A stretch of 11,189 bases of DNA from assembly GCA_003024985.2 (NCBI GenBank), contig PXIH01S0009764.1. The stretch is one strand, 5' to 3'. Below the pieces are notes generated by a model. That model saw nothing but the letters and a program-made list of their open reading frames with translations, ran no database searches and was not told the DNA's origin. Each line of letters starts with the position of its first letter. Positions within the stretch are counted from its first letter, which is position 1. The DNA comes from Euperipatoides rowelli. Taxonomy: Eukaryota; Onychophora; Udeonychophora; Euonychophora; Peripatopsidae. Both the position numbers and the translations under genes were made by a program. Shown here piece after piece: positions 1 to 9,274 of the stretch.

Positions 1-31
1 TTGGGAAGTATGCTAAACATTCCGGACAGAC

Positions 32-70
32 AAACACGCACACACACACACACACATCCACATACACACA
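32..70. repeat. CA microsatellite (imperfect)
   Basis: A pure run of about nine CA units covers 39-56, with interrupted CA-rich sequence on both sides (CACGCA, CCACATACACACA). Confidence 0.85.
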
Positions 71-906
71 ATTTTCACTTTTATAATATAGATGATAAAA
101 TGGCATGTGTCAAACTTTTAACATAGCAAAAATGAATGACAATTATCTTTTTTTAATATTGAAATGAAATTCAAATATTTTTTATAGATGCAGTTTTAAA
201 ACAAAAATATTAAGACAATAAATTGGATAATTGTTTTAATTTTTTTTATTTATGATGTCATATACATAATTTATATTTATGATCAGGTAATCTCTTATTC
301 CATATGGTTTGGCATGAAACCATACATTTCAAAATGAAAGGAATGTGAATTTAAAAATGAATTTATATATCCTGAAATATTCTGGTTTGGATTATTTACA
401 GTTCTAGAGGAAGTAAAATTAGTTGAGTAGCCAATATTTTTGTCATTTTATAAAAAATTAAAATCTATAAAAAAAAAAAATTTTAATTATAGTATTTTTC
501 ACTATTTCTAATATAGAAAACAAGTTCATTTTGCACAATATTTCGACAGTTGCCTCACTCAGCCTCTCTTATTGAAGCTATCTGGCATAGACAGATAGAA
601 TCTACAGTGTATATTCAACTTTGATTTTAAATATCCCTCATCTGTTTACACGGATTCAAAAATACATGAGTGGAAATATTTATCTGATATAATAATTTTA
701 TCCTAGTTCTCTTACTCTTACACAAATTGCAAGAGGTTTTACACAAGTTAATTGATGCCAAACGTTTTGTACAAATAAATCTTTTTTTTTTTCTAAAAAA
801 AGATTTTATTCAACTAGCTGTAAAGTATTTTGATAATTTTATTGAAATAATTTTATTGCTTATCAATCGAGATTATTTAATTAGAATTTATTGTTTATCA
901 ATCAAA

Positions 907-914
907 AATTTAAG
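907..914. repeat. hAT target-site duplication, left copy
   Basis: AATTTAAG directly abuts the CAGG terminus. The right copy at 2104-2111 is ATTTTAAG, so seven of eight bases agree. Eight bases is the duplication length known for hAT transposases. Confidence 0.7.
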
Positions 915-952
915 CAGGATTGGGTAGCTACTTTATAAAAGTAGCATGATAC
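915..952 (+). repeat. hAT left terminal inverted repeat
   Basis: Outer 38 bp of the element. It pairs with 2066-2103 at 28 of 38 positions, and begins CAGGATTGGGTAG where the right end has CAGGGTTGGGTAG. Confidence 0.8.
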
Positions 953-1080
953 AGCTACAGCTACTAGGTCAAATTAGTAGCTTAGCTACTTTTTAGCTAC
1001 CGGTACTTTTAAAAAAAAGTAGCTAGCTACTTTGTAAGCTACTTTTTCAAAGTAGCTTAGCTACTTTTCAGCTACTGGTA
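924..1080. repeat. Subterminal AGCTAC motif array of the hAT element
   Basis: Nine AGCTAC copies and several GTAGCT copies on the other strand lie within about 160 bp inside the left terminus. Two 29 bp blocks, 977-1005 and 1052-1080, are 27/29 identical at a 75 bp spacing. Dense subterminal repeats near hAT ends are known to bind transposase, and I infer the same role here. The right end has a different set (GTAGCACACTAC and GCGCACTAC), so the array is asymmetric. Confidence 0.75.
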
Positions 1081-2065
1081 TTTATTTTCAGTACTGATTA
1101 AGAAATGCAGCAGTTTGTATCTGCTTAAGGAGAAGGTGGTAGGGCTAATGGAAACTCCCCCAAATTATCTTTTATAGATTTTTCAAAATGTACACATTGT
1201 TATATCTAGACGAGTTTAATATAGTGGATGCTATTGTTGCACCCTAAAAATTAACCCCGTCAGTATGTCCTTTTTAATCTTGAAATCAATTAAATGCTGA
1301 CATTTTTTTATAAATTTCTTATCAATTTCTTTACTCTTGGAAAAAAAAATCAATACCCTAACACATTTTTTTTTACTAAACATGTTTAGTTAGATGAAGA
1401 ACCCTACTTTATAATATTTCGTTTTTGAAATAAAATTTATTATAATTTTTAAACATTTTTGTGTCAAACATCAGACGTGTTTTTTTTTTAAAAAAATTTA
1501 ATTGAAGTTCTTTTATTTATTTATTTCTAAAAGACTAAATCGGTAAGGAGATTGAAGTTTAGGAGTGATATTCTTTACTAAACTTTTAGAATTTTGACCT
1601 TGAGAATAAAGTAGTTGATTGGTTCTGAAACATTTTGAATAATTAAACTGGGATTAGAAAAAAAGAAAAAAGTAATCTACTATCATGATGAATTTTTTTT
1701 TTTATTTATTTACAAAATATCTTATAGCCAACTTTAAAAAGTCTTTGCAGAAAAAGAAAAATCTGTGTGGCTTTATTTTTTTGTTATTGACTTACTGTAG
1801 TGTAAATAAGTTTTAAAGTAAAATATAGAGAAATATGAGAAGCTATATCATGGTGGGACAAGTTTACTATGATCACCGGGTGAAGGGATTAAAGGCTTGA
1901 GATAAAGGGATCAGAGGGGAACACTGGTATTTACTTGTGAAACTTTGACTAACTATTAATTATATTATAATTTTTTTTAATAATAAGTTCATCCTTTCTT
2001 GTATAAAAAAAAAAGTAGCCGCAACTCGCTATTCATCTTAACATTTTGAAAAAAGCGCACTACTA

Positions 2066-2103
2066 GTAGCACACTACTTTTAGCACGCTACTACCCAACC
2101 CTG
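2066..2103 (-). repeat. hAT right terminal inverted repeat
   Basis: Its reverse complement begins CAGGGTTGGGTAGTAGCGTG. This end keeps the canonical CAGGG start, so it is probably closer to the family consensus than the left end. Confidence 0.8.
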
Positions 2104-2111
2104 ATTTTAAG
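2104..2111. repeat. hAT target-site duplication, right copy
   Basis: ATTTTAAG directly follows the terminal CCCTG. It differs by one base from the left copy AATTTAAG. Confidence 0.7.
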
Positions 2112-2599
2112 TTTATTGAATCAAATTTTATTATTCTTTGCTGCCAACTTTGACTTGAAAACAATAACAATTGTAATTGATTTCTTCAAACTAGATCTAA
2201 ACTCTGAAAAAAGAGCAAAAATGGGGAACGATATACTGAACATTCACTAATTTCTTCTTAAAGAATATTGCTGGAAGAAAAGAGCAAAGCACCAACTCTT
2301 TTTTTTTTCATGAAATGAGAAAAATAAAACCAGTTTTAAGATAATTAGCTCTTCTGCTGTTATTGGAATAAAAGACACAGATTAAAAAAAAATGATTTAA
2401 AAAATTATCACTTTTTTCTTCTGTTTATTAACTTTTATTAAATTACACTGAATTTATTTTTATATACAATGTTTTTACGATACAATATACAACACTTACT
2501 ACATCTACATAAAACTTTCACACAATTGTATTTTTTTAACTAGTCATTTAAAAATTCCTTTGAACATAATTTATGCAATGAAAATTTTTACTTTTTCTC

Positions 2600-2710
2600 A
2601 GACATCGAGCAAATCCCCCTTAAAGTAATTAATTAACATCTATTTACACAAAATCTATTTACACGAGGTCCCTGATAAACTTATCTTTCGTGTGACTTGA
2701 GGGATTACTG
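2600..2710 (-). mobile_element. Possible pogo/Tigger-like transposon end fragment
   Basis: Read on the minus strand, the fragment starts TA then CAGTAATCCCTCAAGTCACA and continues with GGGACCTCGTGTAAATAGAT and a second TGTGTAAATAGAT. A TA target, a CAGT start followed by CCCTC, and later CCTCGTGTAAAT blocks resemble termini of pogo/Tigger-type Tc1-mariner relatives. No opposite terminus was found, so the left boundary is approximate and the copy is truncated or decayed. This rests on remembered terminus style, not a family match. Confidence 0.35.
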
Positions 2711-3050
2711 TACCGCAAAGTCGATGTATGACTTCAAGGAATTTATTAAGTAACTGATAATTAATCAATGTTGAAATTTTCTTGAAAATTTCGAATATGT
2801 TAATTTAAAAAAAATGAACTAGCCAGTTAAGAATTAATGCACATAATATGGGAAAATACAAAAGTGAAAACATGCACACATCTGGGTTTGCAAGTTAGTA
2901 AATGGAGTCATCAAACTTTCCCGAACTTTAGCTACTTTCAAAAACTGAAATTGACCAAGATCTACTGTGCCCTCTCCTGAGGTAAGATTGAAATGAAAAA
3001 TAAAACTTATTCTATTTTGTGCATACAAATTTATATTTGTTAAAATAATG

Positions 3051-3073
3051 TAATAATAATAATAATAATAATA
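3051..3073. repeat. TAA microsatellite
   Basis: An uninterrupted run of more than seven TAA units. Confidence 0.95.
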
Positions 3074-3136
3074 CAACTCAATGCAATATAATTATGAAAT
3101 GTCCTTCCTAAGGAGAAGACTGACATTGCTTGTTCC

Positions 3137-3158
3137 CCACAACTTTTCTAAGTTGTGG
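3137..3158. repeat. Short perfect hairpin
   Basis: CCACAACTT and AAGTTGTGG flank a four-base TTCT loop, a perfect 9 bp stem. No flanking feature suggests a function. Confidence 0.6.
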
Positions 3159-4474
3159 TTTGAAAATTCAAAGTGCCACCCTTAAACTGAAACCCAAGTT
3201 TGTGTCAGTAAAGAAAAACTCCAATTCTCATTCAAGTTTGTGTTTTAGATTTCTTTGTAGCATTTCTGCTCACAATTATGCTAGCAAACAGAGTAAGCAT
3301 TAATAGGATTGTACTATCACATTTCACTAACATTAGGTACAACCTTACAAGAATGTGAAAATAAATGTTTAGACAAGAAAATAGTTTATGATAATTTTGA
3401 GTGAGCGTGCATTCACAATCAACCAGATAGATATACCATATATGAGTTTATTCAGCCATAGTTTTATGTCATTGCGAACACCAATTTTATTAGTGCTCAG
3501 AAAAATTATAAAATTCATCATTGTAAAAGTTTGTTAAAAGATCAATTCAAAATCTGATAAATATATTATGTAAAAAAACAAACTTAGGGTGTGCTAGATT
3601 TATGCTGATCTATAATAGTGCCATATTTTTTGTCCTCAATCGAATGAAAAATAGGTATTTTGTCGATAGGTAGATTACGATCGACTGGTTGACAATCCTT
3701 ATAATCTTAAAGTATTACAAATATCATTTTGATAATTTGTTGGCATTAATTGTGAATTGATTTGTTCATGTCATTCTAACTGTGACTCTGTTTAAGACTA
3801 TACTGCGTAAGGAAATTGCTTCTGGAAAAGTTGATGAGTTTCTTGTTAAGGATTGTAACTGTTTGGTTGATTTTATATACTGTATACTCAGATGAAGCCT
3901 GAGGCCAAAAGAATAAATTATTTTGCTGAAGAAAGACTAGTATCAGTTTGTGGGCTTATTTGTTTCACATATTATGAATATCTTTGGGAAATCGCCTACA
4001 GTATATCTTTTGCAGCTAGCAGGGAATTGTAATCTAGGCTAGTTATTATAATCAATGGTCCTTGGCATACAGCAAACACTAGCTGAAACTACTTTTTGGA
4101 CATTATATAGTAGGAGGCCTGGAAAGTAATCAATGTTACCTCTGGAAAACACTGGTTACTATTCATTGTGAAATACAAATGGTCACTCACAAAAGAAAAC
4201 ATTGATCACTGTGGAATCAATAAAAAACTGCATACAGAAACCAAAAAAAGTGAAATCTTACATTTTATTTAAGAATGCTTCACAGGTAAAAATATATGTA
4301 TTCCATATAATAAAATATTGCTATAACAATAGATTCAACCCCTGACATTTTTTAAAAAGACATTTCTGTGTTACCTTATAATAAAAAGAGTACACACATA
4401 ATTCACATAGTCTTGCTATTATAGGTCAACAGGTTCATTGATTGAATACTATCAAAACAGCTGTTAAGTCTTTC

Positions 4475-4512
4475 AATCACAAGCTTTTACTATAATAGTA
4501 AAAGCTGTGATT
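4475..4512. repeat. Near-perfect palindrome
   Basis: The arm AATCACAAGCTTTTACTAT is followed, after one base, by ATAGTAAAAGCTGTGATT. The two pair throughout except for one bulged A. A wider weak inverted pair, TAGGTCA at 4422 and TGACCTA at 4531, encloses it. Together these could be a small fold-back element of roughly 116 bp, but no target duplication is clear. Confidence 0.7.
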
Positions 4513-4655
4513 TAGATTGTAAACAAAGAATGACCTAAGATAATTCTGACCTCATACAAATAAGACAAAATAATATTAAATAAACAATTATGCATAAATA
4601 TATTGTATAACAATTTGTATATAAAAATTAACTCATTTAAAGATTTCTGACTTCA

Positions 4656-4820
<165 letters not shown>

Positions 4821-5369
4821 CTATAAAGATAAATATTTCACTCAATTACTGTATAATTAATCTAAATACTATCAAATATTGTAAGTAAACTACGGTACAT
4901 CATTTCTGATAAATCATCTTTATTTTGAAACTCTGATAAATTTATTTATTTATTGGTGTTTTATTGTCATTCAAAACAAAAAGCACAATATTTACAGTAA
5001 ATACAGATAATCACAAATTTAATTTTAAGACTTGAACCATTTCTCGTAATTGAATCATTTATTACAATGCTTTATAATATTTTTAATATATTTAAGATAA
5101 ATTTACATTTGTTTGATATAATAATAGAGAGTTAGTTTATTTGTCCCAAATACTGCATAGAGGAGATATCACTGCCCCACTCCCTATTGAACTTCAGTGG
5201 ATGTTACTCATTTACTACTAAATTTATTAAGAGTTGGTAATACATGTATATTTAGAAGAAAATTTTACAAAATTAAATTATTTCCTGCAATGAACTGCAT
5301 CTTTAGTTAATAAAATTATAAAACAATACTAAAAATAAAAACTTTGCTAAAATTCCTAAGAAAATCAAA

Positions 5370-5389
5370 ATTGACTGATGGGTCATATA
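5370..5389 (+). repeat. Inverted-repeat arm, left
   Basis: ATTGACTGATGGGTCATATA matches the reverse complement of 6233-6252 at 19 of 20 positions. Too long and complex to be a chance AT-rich match. It may mark the end of an 883 bp element. Confidence 0.6.
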
Positions 5390-6232
5390 TCGCGATGCTA
5401 TTTCTTCATGATATCTTTATGAGTTTTCGTTACTTTGTTTACTTCATACAGTATATGATATACACCATCAAAATTTCTGAAATATCGGTTTCTAAACAAT
5501 TTACTTAATATTTTCATTGCTTTAATTTAATTTTAAGCATTTTAATGCCATTGAAAGCTTATCCATGATTAGAGGGGAAAGAAGCAAAACATCACGAAAT
5601 GAAATCTTTACGAGACTTTTGCAAGTTTTTATATTTGTTTATTTACATCTGACGAACAACCAAAAACTTTTGCTAATTCTCTGTGTTAGGCATTATTTTT
5701 TAAAAGCCACTATCTGATTGGTATATGCATTAAAAATATTCAAATTAAATTTAAAATTCACTTTAATCCTTAAGAATTACATTTTATCCTGAAAATTATC
5801 AACATAAAACTTTGCTTAGCTTTTTCTCATTATGTGAATTTCAGCCCGATTACCATAGCAAAAATTAAATGATTTAAGATCGGTTAAAGATATTAAGAAA
5901 AATCGTAGATTCTTATAGAAATATATTTAGAAGGTTTATAAGCTGAAATAATTTTAAAATTTAAAAAAATTTGAAAAAAGAAAAAATAACAAAACATTTA
6001 GCTGCAGTTTTACACAATTACAATATAGTACCGTATATAAAAACTGTATACCAAAATATTTTTAAAAAAATATTTCAGTATACAAATATTTATTGGACTT
6101 TTAATGATAAAAATTTGTGTTATGTTTGTATCTCTTCATTTTGTTTTTCAGTTAAATTCTAATAAATGCTATAAAAAATCTAATATGGCCACATTAGCAT
6201 TTTTTATGCATATAATTAATAATTAAATACAG

Positions 6233-6252
6233 TATATGACCCATCAGACAAT
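6233..6252 (-). repeat. Inverted-repeat arm, right
   Basis: The reverse complement reads ATTGTCTGATGGGTCATATA and pairs with 5370-5389 with a single mismatch. No convincing target-site duplication is seen; the best flanking match is six of eight bases. Confidence 0.6.
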
Positions 6253-6643
6253 AGCAAAACTTTTGAAACGTCATTTTCAAAAGGAACCAATAACAATTCT
6301 AGCATTTCAAGGTCTTAATTTTAGAGATAGAATCATAAATTTTAGGAAAATATTACTTGAAATTTTTTAACTATCTACTGTAACTGCACTTAGCAAGAAT
6401 CTTTCACTGTTGAAGGTGAATAAAAAGAATGCTGATGTCCTATAGGTTATTGAACCTGAGGCTGTCTTGATTTTGAAATACCTGACATGGTAAATAGTTT
6501 AAATAATAAAATATACTTAAAGTATTGCTAATAATAGTGCTACTTTAGGCTATGATAATATAATTAGTAGGCTACTCAATATACTTTAGAATAGAGTCCT
6601 ATTCAGTCTTGCTGCTAAACCAGGGGTGTAATAATATTGTCGC

Positions 6644-6670
6644 CAATTATTATTTTCTTAATAATAATTG
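6644..6670. repeat. Perfect AT-rich hairpin
   Basis: CAATTATTATT and AATAATAATTG form a perfect 11 bp stem around the five-base loop TTCTT. Confidence 0.65.
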
Positions 6671-6938
6671 ATGAATATCACCAATCTCTAATTTATGATA
6701 TTAGTGACAGCTTGAACATACAATAAAAAAAATTGTCCACTGCTAATTCATACTCATAAATAAAATAGACAGCCTATTATGTCATTTAATAAATAAAATT
6801 TTGTAAATGCCAGAATAAATCTCTAGATTTCTTCCTTGAAGAATTAATTTGCTTAACAGTAGATTTGAAATTGTTATAAATTAGTGTTAAATTTTATATT
6901 CTATCATCTATAGTTATTTTCTCAGGTGGGCCTAATTT

Positions 6939-6951
6939 CCCCCCCCCCCCC
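6939..6951. repeat. Homopolymer run of 13 C
   Basis: An uninterrupted C run in otherwise AT-rich DNA. Its length is prone to sequencing or assembly error. Confidence 0.9.
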
Positions 6952-7091
6952 TCTTTTGGTTGATGAAGTGCAGAATGTTAAATGACAATTTATCCAGAAG
7001 GACACAGAAGTACAATTTTAACCTGTTATATATTAAAGTTCATAAAATTTCACTTAAATAAGCTATGAAACTTCATGTTATAGCTACAGTA

Positions 7092-7476
7092 TGTTGCTAT
7101 GGTAACCAATTTAGCCAAACTAGAAGAAGAAATTTTTCATCCTAGTTACTGCTCTTCTCACACGAGGGCGTCCTTCGATGTCAACATCAGATTTATTTAC
7201 ATAATAATAAGGGTTGCCGAGTTGGAAACCTATGAAATTGGAGTCAACATTCGAAAATCACCTCTGACAACCAGGGGGGTATAAAAAGTCTTCAGTGTTC
7301 GATTCGAAGCTAGGTCTTCGAGTCTAAAGTAACCGTTTAAAAATTTATCAAATATTTGGAAGACCAAGAAAGAATGGAGGGCTAGATGATCTCTCTAATT
7401 ATTGAAGCAGAAAAATTCTGATGATTCCAGAGTAAATTTCCTCTTCACTATTAATAGTTACAGCAGTTTCCAGTCA
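7092..7476 (+). mobile_element. Candidate solo LTR (TG...CA, 385 bp)
   Basis: The segment starts TGTTGCTATGG and ends CCAGTCA. It is flanked by ACAGTA on both sides (7086-7091 and 7477-7482), which would be a 6 bp target duplication. Near its middle is GGGGGGTATAAAAAG, a good TATA box, as expected of an LTR promoter. Against this, ACAGTA is unusually common in the window, a 6 bp duplication is long for most insect-type LTR elements, there is no AATAAA signal and no second copy. The short open frame at 7099-7284 inside it is not gene-like. Confidence 0.3.
7280..7287 (+). promoter_or_regulatory. TATA box-like site
   Basis: TATAAAAA follows a run of six G, and a TTCAGT initiator-like sequence lies about 14 bases downstream, closer than the usual spacing of about 30. 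It stands out from local AT-rich sequence because of its G-rich flank. Could be the promoter of the candidate LTR. Confidence 0.3.
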
Positions 7477-8128
7477 ACAGTAAATACTTATGATAGAACC
7501 AGCTAATTAATCTTTTCATAGCTTTAACCGTATACCAACATCGTAGTTTAGCAATTTTCCTGTCACAGTTTCAAAGTACCAGTCATAGACATTTACTCAA
7601 GCCAAACGCACCAAACCTTCACCAATTTCACCCGTCTCGCCCTCATGAACTTTATTTATCAAGAACTTTAATAATTATCCCCTCTTTAGTCCCCTTCCCT
7701 TTGGTCATACCCTCTATATCTATCCCTCTATCTTTCTATTTTTTCATGTCGTACTCTGGCCAGGAGTGTAATTTATAATATTTTTATTTGGGAAATTCTT
7801 GTAAATTTTTATATTTTAACGGAAATGGATGTAGTAATTGTTAAATTTTGTTCTGAGCAAATAAATAGAATGATTTGCTAAAGTAGACGCTCGTTTGTGT
7901 GTGTGTAGGCTAGATATTGAAATGACTTATTTAATTTAAATTTTAATAATTTTAACTTTTTTTCAGATGGCCTTTTATGTATGCGAGATAATCGTGGTAC
8001 CTGTCCGTTCTATCAGGGCAGGGATAATAAAGGGTGGTCCCCTTTCTCCTCTTTAGTCTGCTAGATGGCCGGTCCGAGCTTAATTTATACAATTTTTATC
8101 TTTTTTAATCTTTTTTTTTCAATTTTTT

Positions 8129-8646
8129 TACAGTATATTTAGGTTAGGTTAGCTAGCGTTACCTATTCAATTTCGTTGGTTTGTGCTGGTTTCTAGACCC
8201 CTTAAGAGCTTTTAATAAAATCGGCGCCAACCGACCCCTTATTCGATAAATGTTACAGTCTTGGGGTAGCCTCTCTATGCTTAGACTTGCATAGGAATGT
8301 GACATAATTAGTTATTCTAATTTGGACATTTATATGTAAGTGTATTTAGAGGCTAGTATTAAAACTGTGACATTTATTTGGTAATTATCTCCGGAACATG
8401 TCTCCTTGACCTGTAATAGCATGCCATGGAGGACCGTTAGTGCCTCGTTTGCGCAACTTATCCCTGCATGGATGTTGGGGAGGTATTAGAGACATTTCCA
8501 AGTTAGGATTGAATTTTTGGCTAGTATCCAAAGGCGGTCGTCGGCAGACAGTATTGCACTCTATTGAAACCAAAGGTGTGATCGCCATGCTTATACAATT
8601 TGACTAGTTATGGACAATATACTATTATTATTATTAATATACTGTA
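8129..8646. repeat. Inverted TACAGTATATT pair bounding 518 bp
   Basis: TACAGTATATT at 8129-8139 is repeated in inverted orientation (AATATACTGTA) at 8636-8646. The left copy continues into TTAGGTTAGGTTAG. A TA-flanked CAGTATATT terminus could denote a mariner-like MITE, but the arms are only 11 bp and the motif is common throughout the window. Confidence 0.25.
8139..8152 (+). repeat. TTAGG-like short tandem
   Basis: TTAGGTTAGGTTAG equals nearly three units of the arthropod telomere repeat TTAGG. It is interstitial and far too short to be a telomere. Confidence 0.5.
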
Positions 8647-9060
8647 AGTATATATTACAGTCTTGTGAATGGCATAAGTTAAAGCAGGTCCCCGTCTCAG
8701 CTACGTCACTCACGCTAACCCAAGAATGATGCTGAGACCCAAATTAGAATTTTTAATCAAAATATAGTCTGTCTCTGGATAGAATAAGGCTCAATTAGGG
8801 GGGAGGGAAGCCTTATGATATAGGCTCTGCAGTTCGGCGAAGCTATCGCGTCCAAATATCGGACATGTATGTTACCTAGTAATTTAAAACATCAAGAATT
8901 TAAAATCTTGATAACCCCTTTCCTGTTTTTACTTTTATTTCTCTTACTGAATTATTGTCATATTATTCAAAATCTACTACACAGAGATCTCCCAGAGGGG
9001 TAGGGGGCGTGAAAATAAACTCCTCTGCTCCTGTAATGTTCTCATTAATTTATTTAATTA

Positions 9061-9145
9061 AATTTTCCCCTGAGCACTGAATAGCTCATACAATAGAATC
9101 AGTGTTTCTTTCATGAGCAAATCCACCGCCCCACCGGGGAAAATT
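9061..9145. repeat. Inverted repeat with nested pairings
   Basis: AATTTTCCCC (9061-9070) pairs with GGGGAAAATT (9136-9145). Between them CACTGA (9075) can pair with TCAGTG (9099), and GCTCAT (9084) with ATGAGC (9112). The inner pairings interleave, so they cannot all form in a simple hairpin. Confidence 0.45.
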
Positions 9146-9245
9146 GGAGCAGAATTACAGTGAAATTAAAACTTTAAAAAATCATAACAGCCAAAAAAAA
9201 AAAACTTATCAAATCAAACAGAAAGGCAACAAAACGTAGTCAACT

Positions 9246-9274
9246 TACTGTATATACTGTGTATATACTGTATA
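9246..9274. repeat. Tandem TATATACTGT repeat
   Basis: Three successive TACTGT units separated by TATA or GTATA form a short degenerate tandem array. It contains two of the window's TACTGTA copies. Confidence 0.7.

Larger units (their letters stand above)
1..914. other. AT-rich presumed intronic DNA, no gene seen
   Basis: This stretch lies downstream of the last visible SEL1L exon and is presumably still intron. It holds a short CA microsatellite near the left edge and many A or T runs. A 66-codon open frame at 727-927 starts at a TTG, is rich in F, I, L and K as expected of random AT-rich DNA, and runs into the hAT element, so I do not call it a gene. Confidence 0.5.
915..2103. mobile_element. 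Non-autonomous hAT-type DNA transposon
   Basis: The left end reads CAGGATTGGGTAGCTACTTT and the reverse complement of the right end reads CAGGGTTGGGTAGTAGCGTG. Over the outer 38 bp the two ends match at 28 positions, including CAGG.TTGGGTAG and TAAAAGTAG. The flanking 8-mers are AATTTAAG (907-914) and ATTTTAAG (2104-2111), an 8 bp target duplication with one difference. A terminus starting CAGGGTTGGG with an 8 bp duplication is typical of the hAT superfamily. The element is 1,189 bp and contains no substantial open frame, so it is a deletion derivative or MITE-like copy that would need transposase supplied elsewhere. The mismatch in the target site and the diverged termini suggest an old insertion. 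It is unrelated to SEL1L function and lies in what should be its intron. Confidence 0.85.
7610..9160. other. More GC-rich, probably repeat-derived intronic patch
   Basis: The base composition is visibly less AT-biased here than in the rest of the window, with C/T-rich blocks (7630-7740), a short GT run (7896-7906), G/C-rich segments around 7985-8080, 8200-8290, 8385-8590, 8690-8880 and 8990-9140. Two short open frames occur: a 67-codon minus-strand frame at 8385-8588 with a CRDKLRKRGTNGPPWHA segment, and a 32-codon plus-strand frame at 7966-8064 just after a TTTTTTTCAG acceptor-like sequence. I recognise neither. The patch is best explained as old transposon or retroelement debris. Confidence 0.4.

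Noticed and set aside
727-927. 66-codon plus-strand open frame
   Set aside because: Starts at TTG, is composed of F, I, L, K and N as random AT-rich DNA would be, and ends inside the hAT terminus. No domain is visible.
2881-2994. Possible plus-strand exon ending at CCTGAGGTAAGA
   Set aside because: The donor-like GTAAGA is good but the frames read stops, and no acceptor or recognisable peptide precedes it.
2834-3076. 80-codon minus-strand open frame
   Set aside because: Its start lies in the TAA microsatellite, which gives a polytyrosine run, and the rest matches no SEL1L segment or other family I know.
5971-6162. 63-codon plus-strand open frame
   Set aside because: Low-complexity K, I, N, Y and F content in a very AT-rich intron, with no splice or start context. 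It lies inside the 5370-6252 inverted-repeat segment, but it does not look like a transposase.
7298-7306. GTTCGATTC as a tRNA B box, with GCCGAGTTGG at 7217 as an A box
   Set aside because: The spacing of about 85 bases is too long, no acceptor stem can be formed, and TTCGATTCGAA is self-complementary, so chance or LTR sequence is more likely.
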